Below are positions 1 to 9,053 of a stretch of DNA of 64,000 nucleotides, in pieces (positions within the stretch are counted from its first letter, which is position 1; every line of letters begins with the position of its first letter). This stretch comes from an uncultured Bacteroides sp. (GTDB taxonomy: Bacteria; Bacteroidota; Bacteroidia; Bacteroidales; Bacteroidaceae). Below the pieces are notes generated by a model. It saw nothing but the letters and a program-made list of their open reading frames with translations. It searched no databases and was not told the DNA's origin. A program made the translations under genes and the position numbers. Location of the stretch: assembly GCA_948847595.1 (NCBI GenBank), contig CAQOGY010000003.1:248001-312000 (forward strand), given 5' to 3'.

Positions 1-2201
1 CAGATTTCCAGGATAATCTTTTTCAAACGCCGGTCAATCATGATTTTAATATAAACTTCAGTGGTGGCAACGAGAAAGCGACTTACTATATGAGTTTGGG
101 GTATCTTACTCAAGATGGTATTGTGGTAGGTACTAATTACAACCGTTGGAGTTTTCTGACAAATGCTTCGTATAAGATTCGCAAGAACCTTACAGTAAGA
201 GGTATGGTAAACTACTCCATGAGAACGACCGCGGGCATTAACGAGAACAATGTAATGTCACGGGCTGCCAAGATGCCACCTACGGTACGTCAATATTATG
301 AAGACGGAACTCCGGCTCCGGGCGAATTGACAAGCTCATTCCGTACCCGTCTGCATGAAGTTTATTATCAGGAAAAAGAAAATAGGGTGAGCCGAATCAA
401 CCTCTCAGCCGAACTGGACTGGGAAATTATTCCGGGATTACATCTCAAACCGATGTTCTCGTACACTAATAATGAAGGTAAAGACCATAATTTCGAGAGA
501 TATAATGAGGTGGTGAAAAATAGACCGGTGTCCGAAGCTCATAATATGGACTTGCATTATCAGTATGACCTTGTTTTGAACTATACGAAGACAATAAAGG
601 ATAAACATAATCTGGATTTGATGGCAGGCGGCAATTATATTTATGATAACTGGTATCGTTTCAGTGGTTCCGGTTATGGCGGAACATCAGATTATATTGA
701 GACGCTGAATGGTATTGCGACAGAATCAGCCAAGACCACTTCCACTTTTGAAGAAAAGAAGATGAACAGTTACTTCGGTCGTGTCAATTACAATTATGAT
801 ATGAGATACCTCTTCTCCGCAAGTATCCGTTATGACGGTTCTTCCCATTTTGCAGCCAATCATAAGTTTGCTGCTTTTCCGGGTGTATCTGCCGGATGGA
901 ATATGCATCGTGAGGCTTTCTTTGAACCTTTGTCGAAAGTTGTCAGCAATTTGAAGCTTAGAGCCAGCTGGGGAAAAACAGGATATGACAATCTTGCGCT
1001 GGAGAATACGGAAGGTTCTTATGAAGCCGGTAAGAACTATGCAGGCGAAGCAGGTATTTTGAATACAGTGCTTATGAACCGCAATCTGTTATGGGAAGAA
1101 ACGACTTCGACCGATTTGGGGCTAGAAGCCGGTTTTCTGAATAACCGTATCAATCTGTCTTTCGACGCTTATTATAAAAAGACAACGAACCGTTTGTTGA
1201 ACGAGAACTTATGGTCGGAAACGGGATTTGCTTCAATCAAGTCCAATTTCGGTTCTTTGAACACGAAAGGGGTGGAAATAGCCATCAATGCGATTCCCAT
1301 ACAAACCCATGATTTCCGTTGGAATGTAGATGCCAATTTCTCGATTTGGAGAACAACTATCGGTAAGTTACCCAATAATGGAGCAGACAAGAACCGTACC
1401 GGCGGTGGAATCATTTTCGACCCGAAGTTGGGAAAATATGTTGAAGTAGGTGGATTTGCGGAAGGAGAACGCTTCGGTTCCCGTTTTGCTTATCAGTTGG
1501 ACGGAGTTTATTCAACGGATGAAGATGCGGCTAACGCTCCGTATGATGAAGGTGTATCTTCCGGCTGGCTGGGTAAAGGAAAATGTGCGGGTGACGCCAT
1601 TTGGCGTGATGTGGATGGAAACGGTATCATCAATTCTAAAGATATGGTGTTTGTAGGTTATATTCACCCTGATAAGATGGGATCTTTCAACAATACTTTC
1701 ACTTATAAGAATTTTACTTTACGGATTGCCACGGACTTCTCATTAGGAAATGTGATTGATAATCATTTCAGGGCACAGGCGAACGCAAATTCACGGAATA
1801 ATTTTGCAACGATTCATGATGTAGCCAGTAGCAAGATGTGGCACAAACCGGGTGATATAGCTTCTATTCCCCGTTATGATGTAGAGTCCGACTGGGATAA
1901 CGGAAAGCGTAATCATGGGCGTCCAAGTAGTTCTACTATTGGTTTTAGTGGCGGTAGTGCCAATACCTTATATATAAAGAAAGGTGATTATCTGGCATTC
2001 CGTGAAGTCTCCCTTTCGTATCCGCTGCGTACCAAGTGGCTGCGTGCCGCTAAGATTGAAACGCTGGACTTGACGGCGGCTGTCTATAATTTAGGATATT
2101 GGACTGCTTATGACGGACTTACTCCTGAGGTAATTGGTGCTGATGCCGGTAAATATTCCCGTCCGCGTCAGTTTATATTCTCTGTAAAATTTACAATGTA
2201 A
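1..2201 (+). CDS. SusC/RagA-type TonB-dependent outer-membrane receptor, 5' end outside the window
   Basis: This is the C-terminal ~730 residues of a SusC-family TonB-dependent transporter, the outer-membrane barrel that imports glycans captured by its SusD partner. The frame is open from the first base: the residues before the first ATG (position 90) read DFQDNLFQ and then the NFSGGNEKATYYM stretch typical of SusC barrels, so that ATG is internal and the true start lies upstream. Barrel-type alternating strands run to a C-terminus ending in FSVKFTM, a terminal beta-strand with aromatic residues as expected for BAM recognition. The SusD homologue follows after 14 bp, which confirms the SusC/SusD pair. 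The signal peptide, CarboxypepD-reg-like and plug domains are not visible because of truncation. Substrate cannot be read from this part; the downstream sialidase suggests host glycans (inference). Confidence 0.95.
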   Translation, partial: DFQDNLFQTPVNHDFNINFSGGNEKATYYMSLGYLTQDGIVVGTNYNRWSFLTNASYKIRKNLTVRGMVNYSMRTTAGINENNVMSRAAKMPPTVRQYYEDGTPAPGELTSSFRTRLHEVYYQEKENRVSRINLSAELDWEIIPGLHLKPMFSYTNNEGKDHNFERYNEVVKNRPVSEAHNMDLHYQYDLVLNYTKTIKDKHNLDLMAGGNYIYDNWYRFSGSGYGGTSDYIETLNGIATESAKTTSTFEEKKMNSYFGRVNYNYDMRYLFSASIRYDGSSHFAANHKFAAFPGVSAGWNMHREAFFEPLSKVVSNLKLRASWGKTGYDNLALENTEGSYEAGKNYAGEAGILNTVLMNRNLLWEETTSTDLGLEAGFLNNRINLSFDAYYKKTTNRLLNENLWSETGFASIKSNFGSLNTKGVEIAINAIPIQTHDFRWNVDANFSIWRTTIGKLPNNGADKNRTGGGIIFDPKLGKYVEVGGFAEGERFGSRFAYQLDGVYSTDEDAANAPYDEGVSSGWLGKGKCAGDAIWRDVDGNGIINSKDMVFVGYIHPDKMGSFNNTFTYKNFTLRIATDFSLGNVIDNHFRAQANANSRNNFATIHDVASSKMWHKPGDIASIPRYDVESDWDNGKRNHGRPSSSTIGFSGGSANTLYIKKGDYLAFREVSLSYPLRTKWLRAAKIETLDLTAAVYNLGYWTAYDGLTPEVIGADAGKYSRPRQFIFSVKFTM

Positions 2202-2215
2202 CATTAAAGCAAACG

Positions 2216-3676
2216 ATGATGAGAGCTAAATTAATAATATTTAGTATAATGACTGCCTGCACCTTAGGTAGTTGTGAATCTATTTTGGAGATAGACCCTA
2301 TTTCTGAAATAACTATGGCAAATTATTGGAAATCGGAATCTGATGTGAAAGGTTATCTGAATGGTCTTTATTCGGATTACAGAGGAATGACCAGTACCAC
2401 CCTGTATGGAGAAGACCGTGGAGATGCTATGGTATCGGGAGTGATTGGCGGTGTTTCACGTTCACATCAGCATGAACTGAATGAAGAATATGGATTGGAC
2501 TGGCGTACTTTCTATGAGAACATTCATCATTGCAATATGATAATCAAATATGCTCCCGGGATTGACTTTGCACTGGAAAATGAGAAGAAACGTATCCTGG
2601 CACAGGCATATACTTTCAGGGCAAAAGCCTATCTTACTTTAACTCAGATGTGGGGAGATGTGCCTATTGTCTTAAATCCGACGGAGTCCTATGATAAGGA
2701 GTCACGTCCCGCGCGTAGTGCGGCTTCCGAAGTGATGAAACAGATTCTTTCAGATGTTCAGACTGCCGTCGACCTTTTCCCGGAAACGAATATTCCGGAT
2801 AAGAACCGGATTTCAAGACCTGCTGCTTTGTGTCTGAAAGCAGAAGCGCTGGCATGGAAATATACGGTTCAGAAGAGTAATGACAAGAATGATTTGACAG
2901 ATGCAATTTCTGCATTGGAAGAGGTGGAAAAGTGCGGTGTGAGTATGATGGATAAATATGCGGACATCTTTGATGTGGCAAACAAGAAGAACAGTGAAAT
3001 CATTTTCTCTATTTATTTGAAGAAGGATGAATATAACAATATGTATATGTCTACGTTGTCCATGTCTGCCGCGGCCGGACTGCTGACTAACGATATTGTG
3101 AACAAAGAAGACATTCCGTACACCAATTCCACAATCGCACGTCACGTATATGCTCCGTCTCCCCGTCTGATTTCACTTTTCAGTGACAAGGATAACCGGG
3201 CTTCGTCAGCGTACATCAATGCTGTAAATTCAAAAGGGGCAGTAGTCTTTACTTCACAGAACAAATTTCGGGGGACAGCCTATACCGACGACCGTTATTA
3301 TGATAATGATATCGTAGTCTATCGTTTGGGCGAAGTCAAATTACTAAAAGCGGAATTGTTATGTTACCTCGGTGGTGATAATGTACAAAAAGCTATTGAT
3401 GCCATGTTCTCTACCCGTAATCGTGCCGGAATCGGAGTTTATACCGGAAGTACGGACCAGAAAGTAGTACAGAAAGAGATATTGGATGAACGGGGCAGGG
3501 AATTGTGTTTCGAGTTGAAGCGCTGGCCTGACCTGATGCGGGCGCACCATGCGGGTACCATTGATATTTATAGTTATATTCCTAATCTGATTGGTAAATC
3601 CACTCCGTTGTATTTCCCGATTTTGAGGAAGATGATTGATTTGAATCCTAATTTGGAACAAACTGACGGTTATTAA
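2216..3676 (+). CDS. SusD/RagB family surface glycan-binding lipoprotein
   Basis: SusD-like lipoprotein of 486 aa that forms the lid over the upstream SusC barrel and binds the glycan at the cell surface. The N-terminus is a lipoprotein signal with Cys about residue 20 (TLGSC), followed by the ESILEIDP segment usual for mature SusD proteins. The middle has the TPR-like helices of the family (YTFRAKAYLTLTQMWGDVP is the characteristic 'RA-YL-L---GDVP' motif), and the C-terminus has the family's ILDERGRELCFELKRWPDLMR motif. Two ATGs are adjacent at the start; the first is used here. It sits 14 bp behind susC and 12 bp before the sialidase gene, so the four genes are probably one transcript. Confidence 0.95.
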   Translation: MMRAKLIIFSIMTACTLGSCESILEIDPISEITMANYWKSESDVKGYLNGLYSDYRGMTSTTLYGEDRGDAMVSGVIGGVSRSHQHELNEEYGLDWRTFYENIHHCNMIIKYAPGIDFALENEKKRILAQAYTFRAKAYLTLTQMWGDVPIVLNPTESYDKESRPARSAASEVMKQILSDVQTAVDLFPETNIPDKNRISRPAALCLKAEALAWKYTVQKSNDKNDLTDAISALEEVEKCGVSMMDKYADIFDVANKKNSEIIFSIYLKKDEYNNMYMSTLSMSAAAGLLTNDIVNKEDIPYTNSTIARHVYAPSPRLISLFSDKDNRASSAYINAVNSKGAVVFTSQNKFRGTAYTDDRYYDNDIVVYRLGEVKLLKAELLCYLGGDNVQKAIDAMFSTRNRAGIGVYTGSTDQKVVQKEILDERGRELCFELKRWPDLMRAHHAGTIDIYSYIPNLIGKSTPLYFPILRKMIDLNPNLEQTDGY

Positions 3677-3688
3677 AAAGTAGAAGCA

Positions 3689-4798
3689 ATGAAGAATTTA
3701 AACTTAATATTTGCATGGGCGTGCCTGTTGTTTGTAACGACAGCATGCAATGATGTGGAGCCAAGCATATCTTCTTTACCGGTTCCCACAAGCAAGCCAT
3801 ATTCTATCAATAGGGAAGGATATGCCTATTTCAGAATCCCTACGATGGTGATTACTAACAGTGGTACAATATTGGCATTTGCCGAGGGACGTCGCAATGG
3901 GCCTGAAGATGAAGGAGACATTGACATCGTATTAAAGCGTTCCACGGATAAAGGAAAAACTTGGGGACCTTTGATTACTGTTAAGGATGATGGTGAAAAC
4001 CGTTGTCGTAATCAAGTGCCTGTCTATCTTCCGGATATCAATCGTGTCATTTTATTATCTTGCTGGAATCCGGGCGCAACGGGGACTAATTCCATATTTA
4101 TGACTTATTCGGATGATGAGGGATTGACATGGGCGAAAGAAAAGGATATAACAGCTTCCGTAACTCCTGACAAATATAGATGGTATGCTACTGGGCCTTG
4201 CCATGGAATAGTGAAACAGTTTGAACCACATAAGGGAAGAATTGTAGTGCCGTGTAATCATAATACCACTACTTCCGGTGCGGGACGTTCTCATGTGATA
4301 TATTCGGATGATAAGGGAGAAACCTGGCATTTGGGTGGTATCATGGACGTGGATTATACGAATGAAAGCACTGTGACCGAATTAAGCAACGGTGATTTAA
4401 TGCTGAACATGCGTAAGCAGTCCAATACAGAAAAATACAGAATGGTTTCCACCAGTACAGACGGCGGACTGACATGGACTCCATGTAAGTACACTACATT
4501 GAAAGAACCCATATGTCAGGGTTCCATACTCTTTTACGGTTTGGGGGATGATGGTAAAGGCATTATTCTGTTCTCGAATCCTGATAGTCAGACCAATCGT
4601 AATAATAACACATTAAAGATGAGCGAGGATGACGGAGTAACCTGGAAGAAGCAATATTCCTATACGGGTAGTGATTATGGTGGTTACTCGGATATTGCCC
4701 GTTATCCTGACGGTACGATTGGAGTATTATATGAATATGGATTCAAGAATATTGGCGGCATTGCTTTTCAGAATATTGAGTTGTCACAGCTACAATAA
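3689..4798 (+). CDS. GH33-type exo-alpha-sialidase lipoprotein
   Basis: Secreted sialidase-like glycosidase of 369 aa, expected to release terminal sialic acid from glycoconjugates at the cell surface or in the periplasm. A lipoprotein signal ends at Cys20 (TTAC). The YFRIP motif that carries the first arginine of the catalytic triad lies near residue 50, followed by an AEGRRNGPEDEGDIDIV stretch matching the Asp/Arg region of sialidases. Five Asp-box (SxDxGxTW) repeats are visible: STDKGKTW, SDDEGLTW, SDDKGETW, STDGGLTW and SEDDGVTW. They define a six-bladed beta-propeller. A VLYEYG segment near the C-terminus fits the Tyr/Glu region. The gene lies between susD and a PKD/LamG lipoprotein, so it is the enzyme of this locus. 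Substrate linkage is not determinable. Confidence 0.88.
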   Translation: MKNLNLIFAWACLLFVTTACNDVEPSISSLPVPTSKPYSINREGYAYFRIPTMVITNSGTILAFAEGRRNGPEDEGDIDIVLKRSTDKGKTWGPLITVKDDGENRCRNQVPVYLPDINRVILLSCWNPGATGTNSIFMTYSDDEGLTWAKEKDITASVTPDKYRWYATGPCHGIVKQFEPHKGRIVVPCNHNTTTSGAGRSHVIYSDDKGETWHLGGIMDVDYTNESTVTELSNGDLMLNMRKQSNTEKYRMVSTSTDGGLTWTPCKYTTLKEPICQGSILFYGLGDDGKGIILFSNPDSQTNRNNNTLKMSEDDGVTWKKQYSYTGSDYGGYSDIARYPDGTIGVLYEYGFKNIGGIAFQNIELSQLQ

Positions 4799-4829
4799 AA
4801 CAATGCGTAGAATTAAAAAATAGATTGAT

Positions 4830-6374
4830 ATGAAAAAGAGATTATATTTCTTGCTCGTGTGTGTCGGGCTCTTTTATGCCTGCAAAGACGAGGAACAAGT
4901 ACTGTTGAATGCGGACTTTATATCAGATAGACAAACCATATCCGCGGGGGAAAAGGTCTGTTTTATGGATAAGTCTGTCGGAGAGCCTGTACGTTGGGAT
5001 TGGGCTTTTGAAGGTGGGGAACCTAGTGTGTCTAATCTGTTCAGCCCGGAAATCGTGTATAATTATCCGGGAACTTATACCGTGAAATTAAGAGTAGGCC
5101 GGGGAACGGAAAATGCGGAGACTGAGATGTTGCAATATATTACAGTCGTATATCCTGATGAAATCAGTGTGGCCTTTAAAGCTAATAAAACTCAGGCATT
5201 GAGTGATGAGACTATTAGTTTCACCGATTTGTCCATAGGTTTCCCGTCTGCTTGGTCGTGGGAGTTTATTCCTGCAGAAGGTCGTACCGTTACGTCGACG
5301 GAACAGAATCCAAGTTTGGTATTCGAGCCGGGAGTTTACTCTGTGAAGTTGACCGTTACCAATCCTAAAACAACGGCTACTCTCACTAAAGAGAATTATC
5401 TGAATATTATTGATAAAAACTCAGTAGCGGCAGATATCACGGCAGACCGGCGTATGGTTATAGAAGGTGGAAATGTATCATTTAAAGATGCCAGTTTGGG
5501 ACGTCCTACCCGCTGGAACTGGACATTTGAAGGTGGAACGCCCTCTACTTCCAATGAACAGAACCCGACCGTTACTTATTCAACAGCCGGTAGGTATAAA
5601 GTCACTTTAGTCGCTTCTAATGAATTGAATACTTCCACAGCCGAACAGGAAGGATATATCACCGTATTGCCGGGTAAAGATATTGTTCTTTTCTATCCGT
5701 TCGAGGGTGACAGTAAGGATATGGGTCCCAATGCTATTCATCCGGAAATTCTGAAATTGGGAGATAATATGGATGTCAACTTTAATGCTCCCGCCCGTAA
5801 GGAAGGGTTTACTTGTGCCGAGTTCAGAAGTAAGGATAATCAGAATTATGCATTCTTGTCGTTGCCGGATAATGATGCGTTGGATTTCCAGGCAACTCCG
5901 GTGACTACTTCTTTCTGGGTGAAAACTTCGAATAAGACAGCTACTAATGTGGGGGTATTCCAACATGGAGCCGGTCCTAATGCCAGTGCGGATGGAAAGA
6001 ATAAGCAGACCTGGTTCAGATTCCAAAAATCCAGTCCGTTTATAAGATACGTCATTGAGTACACAGGGCTTTCCGGAAACTGGACTGACTTTAAAACAAA
6101 GTCAATGACGGATGGCGAATGGCATCATTATGTATGTGTACATACTAATGGAAGCACCTATCTGTATATTGATGGAGTAAAAGAAGCGGAAGCGCTCAAT
6201 AAAGGTTTGAAGCCTGTTGACCGTACGCCTTATTTTATAGGTGCTATGTATAGAGGGGCAGAGGGTTCTCGTTCTTATGAGAATTTTATGGATGGGTATA
6301 TAGATGATTATTTAGTATATAACCGTGCATTCACGGCAGCAGAAGCGAAAGCGCTTTATGATAGCATGAAATAA
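4830..6374 (+). CDS. PKD-repeat and LamG-domain surface lipoprotein
   Basis: Lipoprotein of 514 aa with Cys18 in an FYAC lipobox. Three PKD-like repeats occupy about residues 25-108, 109-195 and 196-283; each ends in the strand motif G-x-Y-x-V-x-L (GTYTVKL, GVYSVKL, GRYKVTL) and carries the W-x-W-x-F/E pattern of PKD domains. Residues about 285-514 form a LamG/concanavalin-like lectin fold (FWVKTSN, the WHHYVCV strand, and STYLYIDGV). There are no catalytic signatures. It is most likely an accessory surface glycan-binding protein of the sialidase locus. It is the last gene of the operon and is followed by a hairpin terminator. Confidence 0.88.
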   Translation: MKKRLYFLLVCVGLFYACKDEEQVLLNADFISDRQTISAGEKVCFMDKSVGEPVRWDWAFEGGEPSVSNLFSPEIVYNYPGTYTVKLRVGRGTENAETEMLQYITVVYPDEISVAFKANKTQALSDETISFTDLSIGFPSAWSWEFIPAEGRTVTSTEQNPSLVFEPGVYSVKLTVTNPKTTATLTKENYLNIIDKNSVAADITADRRMVIEGGNVSFKDASLGRPTRWNWTFEGGTPSTSNEQNPTVTYSTAGRYKVTLVASNELNTSTAEQEGYITVLPGKDIVLFYPFEGDSKDMGPNAIHPEILKLGDNMDVNFNAPARKEGFTCAEFRSKDNQNYAFLSLPDNDALDFQATPVTTSFWVKTSNKTATNVGVFQHGAGPNASADGKNKQTWFRFQKSSPFIRYVIEYTGLSGNWTDFKTKSMTDGEWHHYVCVHTNGSTYLYIDGVKEAEALNKGLKPVDRTPYFIGAMYRGAEGSRSYENFMDGYIDDYLVYNRAFTAAEAKALYDSMK

Positions 6375-6401
6375 GTAATATAATATCCTTTGATATAAGA
6401 C

Positions 6402-6444
6402 AAAAGGCAACTAGCTCATCTATATCATGAGTTTGTTGCCTTTT
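6402..6444 (+). terminator. Rho-independent terminator of the sialidase locus
   Basis: The arms AAAAGGCAAC-tag-CTCAT and ATGAG-ttt-GTTGCCTTTT pair over about 15 bp around a short CTATATC loop. The stem is followed by TTTTCTT. It lies 28 bp after the stop codon of the PKD/LamG gene. Confidence 0.8.
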
Positions 6445-6517
6445 CTTGTGTTATATTTGCTACATTCCTAAACTTATTCTTCGTATATTTGCGAACTGGA
6501 TATATATTTGCAATATT

Positions 6518-7060
6518 ATGAAAAATATACTTATCAAGATACTCCGTGTTCTGATGCTCTTTATTCTTTTTGTTTCGTGGGGCATTGGCTATGTAATCTA
6601 TGAAGATACACTGACAGAGTGGTGGATACCTGTCGGAGTAGCGTTAATGATAGCTGCTGTTACATTTCCTTTTTATAAAAAGTGGTCATGGCTGACGACA
6701 GGTGATAACAAAACATTAAATCTTCTGTCTCATTTGGTATGTGTGGGAACTATCAGTTGTGCATTGTTTCTTGCGGGCAACTACTGGTTGGCTGACCCTG
6801 CTTCCACACAAGAAGAAGAGGTTATGGTGCAGAAGAAGTATCAGGAGACACATAAGAAAACACGTCGGGTAGGTAAGCGGCGTTATGTGCCGGACGGCGT
6901 GCGTAAGGAATATTATTTGGAAGTCGCTTTTGCGAATGGAAATGTGGAAACATTGCATGTATCACTTTCCACTTATAATAAAGCACGGAAAGGCAAAACA
7001 AAGACACTGACTTTACAGAAAGGTTTCTTCGGGCTTCCGGTGATAACAAAAGGGCTTTAA
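6518..7060 (+). CDS. small membrane protein of unknown function
   Basis: Protein of 180 aa starting MKNILIKIL. An upstream in-frame ATG adds a 24-residue cysteine-rich tail that looks non-coding, so the later start is used. Three hydrophobic helices occupy about residues 5-30, 35-55 and 70-92. A basic, soluble C-terminal half follows with the strands YYLEVAFANGNVETLHV and KTLTLQKGFFGLPVI, reminiscent of DUF3592-like membrane proteins, although I cannot place it in a family with confidence. It is followed by a convergent HAD gene 10 bp away and is a single-gene unit. Confidence 0.65.
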   Translation: MKNILIKILRVLMLFILFVSWGIGYVIYEDTLTEWWIPVGVALMIAAVTFPFYKKWSWLTTGDNKTLNLLSHLVCVGTISCALFLAGNYWLADPASTQEEEVMVQKKYQETHKKTRRVGKRRYVPDGVRKEYYLEVAFANGNVETLHVSLSTYNKARKGKTKTLTLQKGFFGLPVITKGL

Positions 7061-7070
7061 AAAATGATCC

Positions 7071-7709
7071 TCATGTAGGATGGAAATCGGATAACATTCT
7101 GCATATATCATCAGGTGTCTTAAAATAATAATTGGCTTTTATACTATCGGGAGACGTTCCGCTCCACAGAACCAATCCTGAATCAACTCCGGCACTTGTT
7201 GCACATTGGATGTCATAAATGCTATCCCCGATATATATAGCGTCAACAGGGTTTATCTTGGCTTTGGATAAATATGCCAGTAGAGGGGCGGCCTGGGGCT
7301 TATGGTCTACTGTATCATCGGCGCATACAACGGTGGTAAAATAATTAGCCAAGCCTAAGGGGGTGAAGTCTGTATGATATTCCATATATGTTTTGGAAGT
7401 GACAATGCCTGATACATACTTATTAGATAATAGATAGTTCAAGCACTCCTTGATACCTTGAAAGGGGTGGATAGTATGGTAATATGATTTCATATTAGTG
7501 TCCCATATTTCCAGTCCTCTATCTATATCATCTATTTTTAGTCTCTTCAAAGCGTCTTTGCCTGTAATGCCTAAAACAAATTTCAGGTCTTCATATTGGG
7601 GCACGTTTCCTGTAATTTTTGCAATAGTCTTTATCAAAGAGTGGATAACGGCATATTCTGTATCTATTAATGTGCCGTCAATGTCAAATATTATATGCTT
7701 ATATCTCAT
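7071..7709 (-). CDS. HAD-superfamily hydrolase, phosphoglycolate-phosphatase-like
   Basis: Haloacid-dehalogenase-type phosphatase of 212 aa. Motif I is FDIDGTLIDT (nucleophile and acid/base aspartates), motif II the VTSKT threonine/serine, motif III the lysine in DHKPQAAPL, and motif IV YIGDSIYDIQCA. The helical cap between motifs I and II is of the PGP/beta-PGM class. Substrate is unknown; such proteins act on small phospho-metabolites. The Nudix gene lies upstream with a 12-bp gap on the same strand, so the two are probably co-transcribed and may both be housekeeping phosphohydrolases. Confidence 0.88.
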   Translation of the reverse strand: MRYKHIIFDIDGTLIDTEYAVIHSLIKTIAKITGNVPQYEDLKFVLGITGKDALKRLKIDDIDRGLEIWDTNMKSYYHTIHPFQGIKECLNYLLSNKYVSGIVTSKTYMEYHTDFTPLGLANYFTTVVCADDTVDHKPQAAPLLAYLSKAKINPVDAIYIGDSIYDIQCATSAGVDSGLVLWSGTSPDSIKANYYFKTPDDICRMLSDFHPT

Positions 7710-7721
7710 TGGCTCAATCTT

Positions 7722-8348
7722 TTATTCAAACAGTACCTGCCAGTTTTTATCATGATAAGCAGAAAAACACATTTTTATTTGTTCTTCATTGTTTTTTTCT
7801 TCTGCAAGAAGAGGAAGTTCTTCCAACCTGAAATAATCGCTTTCTGTAGTTTCAATATTAGGTTGGAAATGCCCGCTTAGAATTTCACAAAGAACGAAAA
7901 CCTTGCATACATTATAGGCATAAGGGGGCACATTGTGCATATTCCTGTCCTGCACGGCAATTATCCGTGTGGCTTCCACTTTCAGTCCGGCTTCTTCTTC
8001 GACCTCTTTTTCGGTGTTCGACTTTACGGTCTGGTTTACATCTACCCAACCACCCGGCAATGACCATGTACCGTTACGTTCTTTAACCAACAATATTTTA
8101 TCTTCCTTGAATATGGCTGCTCTTGTATCCAACTTTGGAGTTTGGAATCCTGTCTCATTACAAAACAAATCTTTCACTTTTTCCAGTGACAACTCACTTT
8201 GTGCACTTATAATTTCGGCTGATATCTCCCTTATCCGTTCAAAACGTTCGATATCAAATACGTCTTTTGAGTAGGTCAATCCTGTTTGGGCAAGGAATTG
8301 CAGTTCTTTAGCCCATTCCAGCCATTGGGGTTGCAAAGTCTTATTCAT
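7722..8348 (-). CDS. Nudix hydrolase with N-terminal helical domain
   Basis: Nudix hydrolase of 208 aa. Residues about 1-65 form the helical N-terminal domain found in one Nudix subfamily (WLEWAKELQFLAQTGLTYSKD), and the catalytic fold follows. The Nudix box reads GWVDVNQTVKSNT-EKEVEEEAGL: the metal-binding EVEEE core is kept, but the first Glu of the GX5E element is Gln and the usual Arg is Lys. The substrate is a nucleoside diphosphate linked to another moiety by family rule; the exact compound is unknown. It is first in a two-gene unit with the HAD phosphatase. Confidence 0.88.
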   Translation of the reverse strand: MNKTLQPQWLEWAKELQFLAQTGLTYSKDVFDIERFERIREISAEIISAQSELSLEKVKDLFCNETGFQTPKLDTRAAIFKEDKILLVKERNGTWSLPGGWVDVNQTVKSNTEKEVEEEAGLKVEATRIIAVQDRNMHNVPPYAYNVCKVFVLCEILSGHFQPNIETTESDYFRLEELPLLAEEKNNEEQIKMCFSAYHDKNWQVLFE

Positions 8349-8377
8349 ATGATGATTATTATAATTGTATTATTTTG

Positions 8378-8385
8378 CAAAGGTA
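8378..8385 (-). promoter_or_regulatory. Bacteroides -7 element upstream of the Nudix gene
   Basis: TACCTTTG on the minus strand matches TAnnTTTG and lies about 30 nt from the Nudix ATG. No good -33 TTTG was found at the expected distance. Confidence 0.5.
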
Positions 8386-8425
8386 CGAGAAATGGATCTT
8401 TTGATTTTTGCCCTATGTTAAAAAA

Positions 8426-8989
8426 TCAACGCTTTGCCCTTATGCGGCTAAGCGAAGGTTGGGTGATACCTAAAAAGGAAGCTATATAACCTAGATTCAC
8501 TCTATTGCAAATATCCGGGAAATCTTTCACCAGTTTTTCATAGCGTTTCTGTGCAGGCAGATTCAGGCGGGAAATATGTATATCCTGTAATTGCAAGAAA
8601 TTCTCTTGTTGCAAAACTCTCATCCAGTTGGCTATGTCAATATGGGTCTTGTATAAGTTATTAAGTGTTTCTATAGAGATAGAATAAGTAAATGTTTTCT
8701 CCAAAGTTTCCACATATTCAAATCCTGCTTTGTTGCGATATAAATCCCAAGAACCACAAGTTGCGTCACCTTCCGCAGAAAACCATGTCGTTATTTCTTT
8801 GCCATTGTACAGAATATAAGAACGTGTAATGCCTTTTTCTATGAAATAAACTTTCTTGTCCAAATAACCGGCCCGGATAATAATGGTTCTGGCAGGAAAA
8901 ACTTGTTCTTCGAAGTTGGACTTCAATATGTTTAATGAATCATCCGAAACCGGATAGTATTCTCTTATTTTTCTTATTATATTATTCAT
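8426..8989 (-). CDS. Crp/Fnr-family transcriptional regulator
   Basis: Regulator of 187 aa from the start MNNIIRKIREYY. Longer in-frame starts exist, but they lie too close to the predicted transcription start. Residues about 20-115 form a cyclic-nucleotide-binding-type beta-barrel (RAGYLDKKVYFIEKGITRSYIL). The C-terminus has a short winged helix-turn-helix, NLGYIASFLGITQPSLSRIRAKR, a form common in Bacteroidetes Crp-like proteins. There is no Fe-S cysteine cluster of the Fnr type. Target genes cannot be read; the adjacent Nudix/HAD unit is on the same strand behind a separate promoter. Confidence 0.9.
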   Translation of the reverse strand: MNNIIRKIREYYPVSDDSLNILKSNFEEQVFPARTIIIRAGYLDKKVYFIEKGITRSYILYNGKEITTWFSAEGDATCGSWDLYRNKAGFEYVETLEKTFTYSISIETLNNLYKTHIDIANWMRVLQQENFLQLQDIHISRLNLPAQKRYEKLVKDFPDICNRVNLGYIASFLGITQPSLSRIRAKR

Positions 8990-9022
8990 ATCCGTGTACT
9001 TTCTATTCATGTATGATATTGA

Positions 9023-9053
9023 CAAAGTTATGAAACTATTATTGAAAAGCAAG
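9023..9053 (-). promoter_or_regulatory. promoter of the Crp-family gene
   Basis: On the minus strand a CTTG (one mismatch to TTTG) is followed by 19 bp and TAACTTTG. The predicted start, about 7 nt downstream, falls just before the chosen ATG at 8989. Confidence 0.55.
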
